A stretch of 64,000 nt of DNA from Daphnia pulex (lineage: Eukaryota; Arthropoda; Branchiopoda; Diplostraca; Daphniidae): positions 7,812,001-7,876,000 of the forward strand of contig NC_060017.1 of NCBI RefSeq assembly GCF_021134715.1, in the 5' to 3' direction. Shown here one piece after another: positions 14,001-26,000 of the stretch (positions are counted from its first letter, which is position 1; each line of letters opens with the position of its first letter). The notes beneath the pieces were generated by a model. The model ran no database searches and was not told where the DNA came from. It saw nothing but the letters and a program-made list of their open reading frames with translations. Both the position numbers and the translations under genes were made by a program.

Positions 14001-17000
14001 CACACAATACACACAGACTTGTTAACCCCCAACTGAAACAATACTTTATAACATTACTATGCGAATAACAAGGAATCTATTAAGGTAGTATATGCGCAGA
14101 TCTATATTTATATGTATTATACGCAAACTTTTGCATGGAAATAGGATAGCTACTGGCTATAAATAATTAGATCCCATAATAACAATTAAAAGTCGATTTG
14201 AATTGATAAGATGGTCGACGATGACGTCTTATCTGTTTGAATCAGGTCAAAATCCGCCGTTAATCAATTAATCACAGCAGTACATTTACATATACTACTG
14301 ATACAGACAGACAGCGGACATTGATTCAATATTAATTGTTTGTTGAATGTCACGGCACGTGTGTCCTTTTATTCGCCGCCAAATCCTTTTGAATGCGAAC
14401 CCGTCCGCACCCAAAAAGGTATCTGGTTATATCCTATAAAGAGCTAGACAGAGACATGACGTCATGGCATTGAGATTATATTCTCCATCCATATTTAAAA
14501 GGGGGACGTCTGCATCAGCATCGAGAGAGAGAAAAAGAAAATGTTGTGCATCAGCTCAGCCTATTAGGCACTTATTCCAGCAGCCCCCCCTTTTTAAAAA
14601 ATCTTTTTTTATTCCTGAGCCCCAGAAAAATATATCTAAAGACGTGTGTGCTGGTGGGCTGCTGATGGACGATCGATGGCTCTCTCTCTTTATTCTGTTC
14701 CGCCTCTTTTATTCCAAGTTTCCGCATGTTTACACCAAGAACACACAGCAGCGTATATCCCCATCATCGAAGAAGAAAGAAGTCAAAATGTGGCCATTTC
14801 AAATCGTCCGGCTGCTGCTGGGTTCTTCTTATTACGTCATATTGCGTCCGATCAACTCTCATCATTTCCAGGCCTCTCTCCCTTTATGTACACGATGCGC
14901 TTCGATAAAAGCGGATGATAACATCTGTATAGATGCATATATTTATGTGTGTAGTGCATTATGTAAATTTCTATGTGTGTGTATACCCTGCTGATGTGAA
15001 GGAGCCCGGTAGGACTATATATTTGCATGTATATATCCAACAGCCTAAAAAAGGAATGACTGGGTAGGGATGGTATATATGTGTGTATATAACCGTATTA
15101 TGGAAGGAAAAGGAGGGCGACTCTTGTGTTGCGCATATAGCAAAGGGCGGATTATTCATTTACCTTCTTCTTCTTCTTATGGGACGACCGTGAGCTTTTG
15201 ATCGTCGGGTTTTAAATCCCTTTGAGACGACGGGGACGGCCCCAGCACTGACATGCTGGATTACATTTTCATTTAGGCTAAATATTTTTCTTTCTCCATT
15301 TCTCCTATATCCATTTTTTTTCCTTTTCTTTCTTCTTCTTTATATCCTTTCCACGTATATACATCATTCGGCGGATGAAACGGGGAGAGGCGGATATTAT
15401 AGGATCGAACGGGGATTTTTTCTTTTTTTTCTCCTAGCTCCTACACACAAGAATATTAGAGACGTAGGAGTATAGGACAGGAGGATATTCTGCCCGTTTG
15501 GTTCCTTTGATTTTCCATCGGCTTTTTTTGTTTTGTTGGCACAGCCGCTCTTGTTCCATCCTCAAGTGATGGATGGATATATTATATCTTTATATATATA
15601 TTATTGTTTTTTGTGTCTTCTGCTGCCCAGCATTAGGCGTTTGGACGGATAAGCGAAAATGTCTTTTGCTGGTTCCATTCGCGGTACAACATCAAGGATG
15701 AACGGTATCATCCAATCAAGCGGAATTGCATTTGCATATAGAGGAAAACAATAAAACATGTCGACATGGAGAGATATAGAACATATAACCGCAAATCCAG
15801 CACAAGGCCATCCAGCAGCACTACATAACTTATTACATGTACGCCGCAGTATATAGCTCTCTAGACTCTTTTCATCTAATCCGCGTGTATAAATATGAAT
15901 GACGTAAACATTGAGCATATAAATATATAGGCGGCCAGCCGGAGATATATCCTGGGAATTATTTCAGTAGGAAATTAATGATATAAGGGAAAAAGTTTCG
16001 TCGTGAAAAATTATTATTATTTTTGGTTCTAATAAAATGCGGAGGAGGAGTATATACACAAAATATTGTGTCATCTAATATTAAATAAGCTCAGCAGCAA
16101 ACTCCAGCAGAGAGTCTGCAACATCAACAACTCTCCGCCTTATATATACTACCCGTGTCGTTTGTCGGATTACATTTCGTTATTTACATCCATCGCTATG
16201 TATACACAGCAGCAACAGAGAAAAAAAGTTTTCTACTGGACTTTTTTTCTTCTAACCAGTAAAGCAAACATTACAAGTCCCGACGAGACTGGGCGTCATG
16301 TCCAGCATGACGGGAAAAATAAAAAAAAAGGGATGAAAGTATTTAGGAAAGTCGTGACCGCTCACACGTTCCGTATTAGCTATCCCATTGGCTGGCGCCG
16401 GAGTAGCAGCAAGTTGATGGTCATCATATTTAGCTAAATGTCTAGCTAATAATCTACACGTTATATAATACACCCACCACAGTTACAGTGGACTAGTCTA
16501 TATTAGAAGCTCTAGAGAGAAGAAAAGGTAGATCCTAAAAACAGGAGTAATCCGGCGAGAGCCGCTGGATATTATATATCCAGCGGGAGCACGTCGGTGT
16601 AAATAAAACAGAGAAGAAAAAGGGAAAAAAAGAAAAGTGTATATAAATGTGTGTGGGTGGGTTAAGTGCCGTGGCTGAGCCACAAGGCCAGCATCAGCAG
16701 CAGTCCACCAGTCGTTATTTGGCTATACATTTCTTTTCTTTTTAGCGCGGAGAGCAGATGCTGGGCAAAAAGTCAACTCGGGTATATAAAGAGTCCGGCA
16801 GGCAGAAAGGCATGAGGAACGTGATGGAGTAATAAAACTCGGTTTAGAACTCTATGAACGCATTTGACGGCAAATGAAATTATACATATGGACGTAAACT
16901 TTCACAGGCTCAATTGGCTTCTTCTTTTTTATTTTTTATTTTTATCGGCCCAGCCGGAATGACTATATAGTTAAAGTTCCGGCTATAATCAACACTTTCT

Positions 17001-17274
17001 TATCATATTTGAATTGTAATCAAATTCCATTGAATAATTATACAAGTTTATTATTAATTTCTATACGGGGGGTCTACTGTTACACGGCGTTGTATATGTA
17101 TTTAGAATTAAGATATTTACAACATCATCAGCAAGGGGATGTAAAAAGATCTAATATATAAATCCCCCCAAAAGGTTATTAGGGCCGAAAAATAAAATAA
17201 GGAAAAAAGGTTGCATCAACGAACCGGGCCGCGCTTCTTTGCGCCCATATCAGTTATAGACAAGTTAATTAACC

Positions 17275-17298
17275 GCTGCTGCTGCTGCTGCTGCTGCT
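17275..17298. repeat. (GCT)8 microsatellite
   Basis: Eight perfect GCT units in non-coding sequence. Confidence 0.95.
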
Positions 17299-19333
17299 AG
17301 TTTGTATCAGATTTGATTAAATCTATATCCAAAAGGTATATATAGTATGTAGCTAATAGAAAAGGGACGGGATGGGTGGGGGGGTTTTTGATCTCGGCGC
17401 CTTTAATTTGCCATTTTCCGTTCGGCTTCACTTGCGAGCGCGCGCGTGTCTTAATCAATGGGCAAAATGAAGCAGTGTACATGTACGTCGTTTGTATATG
17501 TAGAGAGACCCGCCGTCGGCTATTAGATAGATATTATATATGGCACAGCACAGCAGCGGACTAGGAAAAAAGCAAAGTGATCCATCGATGGCGGAGTGTG
17601 CCGCTGGGAGATGCGGTAGCTCACCAGAAGAAGCTCGTCTATAGATATAATGCTAATCACGTCTATTATATAACCCCGGCCCCACTGCCGACTATATACA
17701 GGAGCAAGAAATATATGTACATCTATCTATCAAATTATTGATTTATCGATTGAAATCTTCTTTTTTCTATTTATTAGATTTTTAGAAAAGAGAAAAGACA
17801 TTTGAGTCTATTCAATTATTGAGCGATGTCGCTGTGTGTAAAAGAGCCGAGTACTGAAACATTAGAGCTGCATCATATATACGCGCTTGATTATGTATAT
17901 TCGGCATTTATAATAATGGCATCAGTGCTGGCATATTGTATAACGGTAATTAGAGTCATTTACAGGATTCGATTACGCCCCGAAATATTTTCGCGATTTT
18001 ATTTTTCGATATTTCCTCGGGTTTTGGCTGTTGCCGAGTAGAAAGAAGAAGAAGAAACAATCTATAGACGTCGCCAGTAATATATTTATAATATAAGTAG
18101 CGCGCGAGTCTATATATAGGTCGGAGCTATTAGAGGATAGATCCCAGCAGGATCGCAGGATCGTCGATCGATTTCTTTCTTCTTCTTCCTTTTTTTTGAT
18201 GGGCTGGCAGTTGCCTGCAGACCATCACCCAGGATTTTTTTGCAACCTCAAACAAATTGCCCGTCGTTCGTTCAAGATCAATATCATTGATTTCCGTTTT
18301 ATTTTAGTGTATACAGCTATAGCTATTTATTTAAACGACAAGGATCAAAGTTAATGGTGGTATTTTTGTTGGGTTAATAGTAAGAGGCTATGTGAATTTT
18401 AATATGTCTGTCGTGTCAGAGCGGTGAGCTCTGGGATGAACTCGATGGTTTAGTTGTCGGCCGTTCGTGTTCGGAGATCCTGAACGGCCGTTATCGCCTT
18501 GTCCGCTATACATCATTTGCATGTCATGAAATTCCAGTCACTCCGCCTTCTTGTCTTTTATAGATACGACAGAGGCCCATCATAACTAAACGGAGGGGCT
18601 AATGTATATGGCCTCCATTTAGGTTTAAATAGCGAGACATTATCGGATTATATACAGAATTTTTTTAAAAATAAATAAAGGCCAAGCACTTTTACCCCGG
18701 TAAAAACTTATTGGGCTTTTGCGTTCGTCACTTTCGACCGAAATTCAATTCCAAACGTAATCGGTTTTGAGTTAAGCTATTTGATGTATAAATACCGCGG
18801 GCGATTTGAAATATTTCCCAAAATGGATCGGAAGAATTGCGTGATCTATGCTAATTTTCTTTTCTTTTATTTTGTTTATGTGTTTTGTTGGAAGAAAGAA
18901 AAGAAAAAAAGGGATAAATATGTTTGATTTGTTTTGCCACTTTTCAATCGATTTTGTTTGTTTGTTTTTTTCCTTTTTGACTGAATCTGAATATAGTCGT
19001 TCACGGTTTCTCTCCCGTCCTTTCCAACCCCCTAGAGAATTATATCTCTCCTTTCCTCCGGTTGTGCAAATAAACGGAACACGCCCACCCACTTCAGGAT
19101 TGGCGTGGATAGAACCCAAAAACATAAATGCTGGGGCGTTTAAAAAAATGTCAAACGCTTTCTCAAGTCTGGAGGAGAGGAGACAATCGAATATTTTTAT
19201 TATTTAATGTTTGCAGTGTGTACGGAAGCCAAATGGCATTCCCTTTCCGTCTCCAACACACAAACAAAATCATATTAGCCTGGGAAAATATTTTTGATGA
19301 TTTTGTCTCTCTCTCTCCACTTTTTGTGTGCAG

Positions 19334-19392
19334 GGCGACTGCGCCAGGAGACAAGTGCTGTGCTGCACGACAGCGCAGTCGAGTGGAAGAAG
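19334..19392 (+). other. Candidate 5' UTR exon of the CUB-domain gene
   Basis: A 59-base stretch is bounded by a good acceptor (pyrimidine-rich TTTTTGTGTGCAG) and a good donor (AAG followed by GTGAGC). It lies about 630 bases upstream of the first in-frame ATG of the CUB gene, and its composition is unlike the TATA-rich sequence to its left. It has no long open frame, so if real it is untranslated. This is a splice-signal prediction only. Confidence 0.3.
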
Positions 19393-20017
19393 GTGAGCAA
19401 CCACTAAAACAAAAAGAAAAAGAAGAAGGAAACAGGAAACAGTCGAGTCCAATTCCGGAAGGCAGGAGTTAAGGAGGAGGAGCCTTTCGCGTGACAAACG
19501 ACCGGATGGCGGGTATAGTGGCGGTTCAACAGCAGCAGCCAGGGCCAGCCAGTGCCACCAGCCAACAACCTCTCTTTTAAACTATTGAAAACGACAGAGG
19601 GAAGGAATAAAAACAATTGAACGTGAAAAGGAGCAAAGGAGAACGATCGCTCACTCGTGTTGTGACTGTGCCGCACGACAGACGTCCGCCAGTTGAGCTG
19701 CTGTGCACGCCGGATGGGAAGTCCAAGCCAAAGGCCAGCAGTTGAAGCGGTAAACCAGCGTGCGGAATCAACTGAAGAAGAAGAAGAAGAAGAATTAGAT
19801 GAGAAGGTCACGGTGTACGTCCAGTGCAGGCCTCGGACAACAGCACGCCGTCGGAACCAGTTAAATAGAGTGCAGTGCGACCCAGCAGCAGCAGCAGCTA
19901 ATCAATAGATTTAAACTTGTTGTGTCGCTGTGAAAAAAGAATCGAAAAGAGGTGACACACACAATCTGTGGGGGTGTGAAAGTGGCCAACAACAATTGCT
20001 GTTGTGTGCCGGGCAAC

Positions 20018-23000
20018 ATGGGATCGTCCGGCCGAGTTGCTGCTCCTGGAATGTCGACTGATGTGAGACTTTTACTGCCATTCAAAGTGAAAATGCTCAT
20101 CTTCTTGTCGTTGGCCGTGCTGATTGCCAATTGCCTGGTAATGAGCACAGCAGCATCCGGCGATTTCGTCGATTCCGGCCATCTCGTCTGGACCACCATC
20201 GGAGTCACAGCGCGCAGTAAGTTTCATCTTTCTTTTAAAAGTAATATTTAAGAAAAAGGGAAAATGGATTTTAAAAATATTCTTTTTAAAAAAGAAAAGA
20301 GATATAAAAATGAACTTGTGTTCACTGGGGGGGCGCCATTGTATTTTGATAAGTGATGACATTTTCTTTTGTCGAGAGAAAAATGCTGGAAGAATAACTG
20401 CGGGCTCTCTCTTCTGTTTGCCCATTGTTTGTCGACTTCTTTCTTCTTTTTCTTCTTCTGCCCGTCGTTGAAGAGGCACAAAGGCCAGCGGGGCCACTAC
20501 ATATACACACAGGAGGGCGGAAGTAATAATGACAATCGTCAGCGCAACAATATAAAAAGACAAACTCGTCCACACACAAAGTCTCTCCTGAAAAATATAG
20601 CGCCAGACACGTTCACAGATGAACGAATTTATACGCCAGGAGAAAAAATCAAATCACCAACAATCGATCGAACTCTTTTGTGTGTGTGTGTCTAGTTAAG
20701 TTGTTTTTCAAAAGTTATTTTTATCTTTTCCTTTTTTGTGTGGAGGGTTTTGATTGTTATAAATGAAGAGTTTGTCAACCAAGAGGAAACTGGAGGAAAC
20801 ACTCGATTTGGCCAGAAACTATATCGAATCAATTATGATTAAACATATCTTCCTGTCGCCTGTGATTTATTTATTTATTATCGCCGTTGATTGAATATGT
20901 GTCACTCGCTTTTAGTTGATTGCTGATTTGTCATTTTGTTTTTAAAAATTGCCCAACGATTGATGAAAAGGTGAAGTGGACATGTGGACCAAGACGAGCA
21001 GCGGGTGCGCCTGTTCCAGCCAGGATCACCACATGCAGTCGCAAGGAGCCAAAGGAGGAGCCAACAAGAATATGAAGACGTGCGCCTGCTGTGCCCACGC
21101 AGGAGCCTGTCAGTGCGGTCCCAAGGTCCCGTACCGCTGCGCCCAGTGTGGACTGGAGCAACAATGCGACCAGAGTAAGTCAACCCCCACCCCACCCACT
21201 CATCGAGTTAACCAATTAACCGCGTATCGATCCAAAGAAAAGGAGGCTCCTAATATAGCCGTTAGGAGCGTCTCTCGTCTTTCACGACAAACCGCATTGT
21301 TGTCCCCATTCATTTGACCGGGACAACACAGCACAAAAGTAGAGCTGGCACGACAGACACCTTTATTTTGTATTATTCTTTTTGGCTGGCCAGGGCCAGC
21401 TAGCCTCTCGCATTTCCAATTTTCCTTCTTCTTTTGCCAAAATCGGATTGGCTCCTGTTTTGGATGACATACGATCTATAGAAGTCTGACTCAATCATCC
21501 TAACAGGCGTAGCAATTCCCCGGCAACTTGTATGTCACGTTGCCCAGGAACAGCCGAGAGCTTCTAGTATAGCCCGCCCTCAAAAATACGATGCAATTTC
21601 ACAAGTTAACGTTTCTCTGTTGTATATATGTACATTGCGACTCTTTTTCTCTATTTTTTTATTTTCCTCCGCGTATTTTATTTATACAACAGCAAACGCT
21701 GGCGGAAATATTTTTCGAATCAATTGAGAGATCCCGACATAAGGCAGCAGCCAAATAATAGTATAGTGAGTCTCGTAATAATTTTTGGCCTTTTCATCCA
21801 ACATTTCCCGGGATTTATTTGCAGTGTGTGTGTGTGTGTATGGATAGGGCTTCGCTCTCATCTGCGACGCACACTGGTTGCTAGCAGCCGATGCTGTACA
21901 CTGCTCCTCGCCGTACATCATTTGACTAAATGACGCAATCAGTCATGTTCTACCGTGTAAACTCAGCGCCCAGCAAATCACTTTTTGAGCGAATGTCAGA
22001 TTTAGAGAGAGAGAGAAACTCGTCCCTCGCCACCACCAGCACCGAACCAGGAAACGGATGTCATTCCTGCGACGGATGCGACGAACGAACGAGGTTTTAT
22101 CCTCCTCTCTCCTTGCTGAGCTTGTGCGAGGGGTCGTGGATGTCATCAGATTCTTTTATATTCCACCGGGGTGAAGGGCAAATGTCTTGATCAGAAAATA
22201 AAAGAAAAAAGCTGGAAAATCCTGCCCGGCAGCAGCCAACCTCTGCGGTCTCATTATCTGTCTCGTTGGTATTTAGAACAGCGCTGGGGGGGCTTATATT
22301 CTTACTGATCTCCAGTCGGACGTCATCATTAGATGTAAACCAACCGGCGGACTTTTGGGTATGTACGTGTGACTGACGAAAGACTCGTTTGACTCCCGCG
22401 CCAACGAATTCCGGCGTGACGTTGATTGGCCAGTTTCGTTTGGTGACGTCGAAAATAATAATTTAAAAATGTCTCAACACAAACAACTCGGAGAGTCAAC
22501 TGCTGGCGTAGTCGCTGCTATGCTGGACGTGACGCCGGGGCCGGTTAGATGAGAAAGCCGGCCCGGGCGTTCCAGCACAACTGACCCAAAATGGGTCTCA
22601 CGATCGATGGTTTAATTGATTCAAATAGCCTTGACGGGCGGGGTAGTAGAGCTGGAGAATGCTCGTCAATTGCGCTTCGTCTTTTGCCAGCTGGAGGAAA
22701 AGTTGATCATCAATATATTCCCTTGTCATCACACAGAGCACGGCACGGCACGGCTGCCACGGCACGGAAGCGGATTGTGTCTAGTCTGCACAAACAACTT
22801 GTCCTCTCGTCGATCCCCTTATACCCTGCTCTGCGTTATATAGTTGGCTTCTCATGTTTGCCGACTCTTGACTTTCCGACTTTCGACTATATTGCACGAC
22901 ATTCTTCACTCTGTCGTCGTCGTCGAGAGAATATAAAAGCGGCAACGCTCGATCCTGTTGATGAAGGGGGAGCCATCACAATATGAACAACAACAACATA

Positions 23001-26000
23001 AATGGCCGGATGCTGTTTGAACATCAATGGCCATGTCGAACCAAATAAATGTGTCAAACTCGTTTTTTTATTATTATATGGGGAAAATATAAGAAACTTT
23101 TGACGGCAGAGTATAATACGATCGTGTGGTGCGGATGTAGACAACACGCCATGTACTAGCGAGTTTCATTTTGCATGTTGGTGCATCAACTTTGCGTTTC
23201 AATTTGTTTCTTCTACCAATTTTTCCAATTTTCTATTTTTCAATTTGAGTATTTTTGGGGAGGGGGATGAGCGTTTTCCTTAAGAGACGATCGATTGAAA
23301 ATGTGTGCAGGGCCGGGACTATATTGAGGAATGCTCAACGGCTGCGTAACGATGGAAACGTGTAACTGCCGTGTCGTATTGTCATTTCTTCTTCTTATTT
23401 TTTTTTTTTTAAAGAAAAAATAACGTTGACAAAAGAATCTAAAAAGCCCCGGGCTTATTGAATTCCGTTCCCAGGGCATATAGAAAAGGAGAATATGAAA
23501 AAAAAACAGCGTTGAAATTCTAAAAGAAGAAGAAGAAAAGGGGGAAATAATCGATTGGGATGTGAGTGACTGATTGGGAAAAAGTTGCGGACGTGAACAG
23601 GGTTTAGTATCATCTTCCTCCTTTTTCTTCCAATGTCGGTCGGGAAAAAAAGGAAGAAAGTGCCAGTCAAGCAAAATGACTGATGCCAAATGGCTCCGGC
23701 CGCTATTCATCATTTGTTGTTGTTGTTGTTGGGCGTCAGCTGCTGATTGAATCACGACCGCACACACACAGGGTCTATACACAACACAGCAGCCGAATAA
23801 GCACGTCTCTTGATTTTTGCCAGACGTTTTATTTCCTATGTCGTTGTGTGAATCGCTTGACAAGCGAATAATAATAAACAAACTCGCATATTACGTTAAT
23901 ATAGTCGAATAAATGAAAAAAATAAAAATCTAATAAAAATGGCTGCTGCCTTGCGGCTGGGTGCTCCTTGTTTTCCCATGAAATTCCGGCGGAATAAAAA
24001 GCAGCTGCTGGTGCTGTTGTTGGTTTTGTTGAAGAGTTTTGACGAGGATTGTTTTCTTTCTTTTTGTTTTCTTTATTCTCTCGCCGATGGAATATTAGGA
24101 GAGCAAACAACGTGTCACTCGAAAGTGTTGAGAGAGCCTCTTCTTCTATCTTCTTTCTATATTTTTCGATTGTTGTTTGTCTTATTCTTCTGGGAAATGT
24201 GCGACGAATTGTCTCCCCCCCTCCCAGCAGCAGTGCCGTCGCGTCGACTATTGATCGGCGGCGGCTGATATGATAATTCCCTTCATTGGCACCAGAAGAA
24301 ACGAGCCCACGAGTTTTATCAGTTTTATTGTCCAGGGGGATATGATTGTGGACAGTTTTGACAGAAAACATTTTCGATCAAAATAATAAGACCATCAAAA
24401 GTCTATCGATTTCACATTTGGCCGTCAGACAGCCCGTCATCGGGCGTTTAAAAACGAATCTGTTACACCCACACATAGTAGTTCTTATTCTCTCTTTCTC
24501 TACTGGGGTTGTTCAAATGGCGATTGAAGGTCCGTGGGGAGGTCAAAAAGGGAACAAAAACGTCATTGTGTGCTGCCCGTTCGTGTCGGCTTCTATATCC
24601 CCGTGCACTTGTATTGCGTTGGCTCTTGCCTTTGAATTATTGATCAATATTTAGCCGTCCGACCGACTCTATACTGTATATAGACGCCGAAAAGTCACGT
24701 CGTAAAATACTGCGCAGATAGTACAAGATCTATCGCGCGGAGATATCTATATAATATCCATAATAATAATAATAAAAGAAGAGGGGCGATGTTGTTTGTT
24801 GTTTTGATGCGCAAAAAAGGCCCAACTGGGGAATCGAGGTCGCCTTATCTCTGCTGGCGCAATCGTTTCTCATTAGACGCCATCCATCATCCCATAACCG
24901 ATTTTTGCCTCCCGTGTCTCTCTCTCTCTCTAAGCTTCTGATGATGATGATGATGTCTGACGTGGATTTATTGTTTCTGACTTCTTTCTCTTTTTATTAT
25001 TATTATGGCCATCCCTTTTGGCGACCCGTAAATCTTCTTCGGCCATCATCTTCTTCTTCTTCTTTCTCTTATTTTTCGCAGTGTGCAACGTCACTCTGGA
25101 TGCCCGCCAGTTGTACTCGACTTCACGTCTCCGCTACGGTCAAATCAAATCGCTGGAACTGCACGAACATCAGCACTGCTGGTACCGGCTCCTGCCCGAG
25201 CCCGGCTACCGCATCGAGTTGCAAATCTACCGGCTCGTCGACACTGGCCACCTCAACCAATCCAAGTAAAAATGATCCAAATCATTTCTCTCTTTCTCTC
25301 TATTTCTGGATGAAGCGCTAAATATTTCCGCTGCAGGTGCACGGGCGGCCAATTGGAGTGGATTACCAGCGGAAGTAGTAGCAGTGGTGGTAGTAGTATT
25401 GAAAGCGCCATTTCCGGTTCTGTCCAGCAGCAACTGCCGCCCAACCTGCACCAGCATTCGTGGACTTTGTGCGGGGCTAACGAGCGCTACTCACCGCCGG
25501 CCCTCCTCTTCTCCGACGACGACATTTCGCCGGCCACACTTGTGCTCAAGTGAGTAGGACCTCATTATTCATGGGCCGCCCACGCCAACTTCTACCCCCC
25601 CCACGTGAATAATTGTCAGATGACGTCGGAGCGTTTCTCATTTCCGTCCACATTATCATCTGCTGATGCTGTTGGTGATTGATGGATTGCATCAATTGTT
25701 GTGATCTGTTGACTTGTGTGACATAGCATCTGGCTCTCTAACGGGACGTTGATAATATCATTTTGGAAATTTGGCGCGTGTCGCATTTGGCAGGTCGGGG
25801 GAGAAGACGAGACGCGGCAAACTGTTGGCTCATTTCAGTTTCACGCCCATTGGGCATTCCGCTCCGTTGGGCGTGCAAACAATCGGAGGGACGCCCGTTC
25901 ACGGTTCAGGTAATTTCCTATACGTGTGTGTGTGTCTGTGTGTGTGTGTGTGTACACATTAGAAATGGCTAGTCGTTTTCGCTATCCCCTTTGCTCTTCT

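Larger units (their letters stand above)
1..19333. other. Long non-coding, simple-repeat-rich region
   Basis: I found no open frame here that looks like a conserved protein or that continues across plausible splice sites. The sequence carries many microsatellites and two recurring word families, TATATAGG/CCTATATA and GCTGCTGGGC with its complement. These appear dozens of times between about 3 kb and 18 kb and account for many of the short open frames (CUG/CAG and TATA words rarely create stops in some frames). The most likely role is upstream regulatory DNA or a long 5' intron of the CUB-domain gene that starts at about 19.3-20.0 kb on the same strand. No tRNA or rRNA was recognised by eye. 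A spliced UTR exon could be hidden here; one candidate donor (AAAAG followed by GTAAGT, at about 1,710) follows an uninterrupted 150-base stretch. Confidence 0.6.

Noticed and set aside
14464-14994. 176-codon open frame on the plus strand
   Set aside because: Low-complexity, basic at the start and Cys/Ile-rich at the end. It consists largely of the repeated words of this region and has no domain features.
20072-20575. 167-codon minus-strand frame
   Set aside because: Overlaps CUB exon 1 and intron 1 in antisense. No motif, and poly-Phe/Lys stretches.
23240-23881. 213-codon minus-strand frame
   Set aside because: Lies wholly in CUB-gene intron 2. Rich in Phe, Ser and Lys from poly-T and poly-A tracts, with a Gln run from a TTG microsatellite. 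Not protein-like.
23829-24371. 180-codon minus-strand frame
   Set aside because: In the same intron; low-complexity Lys/Glu and Phe/Tyr runs, with no recognisable motif.
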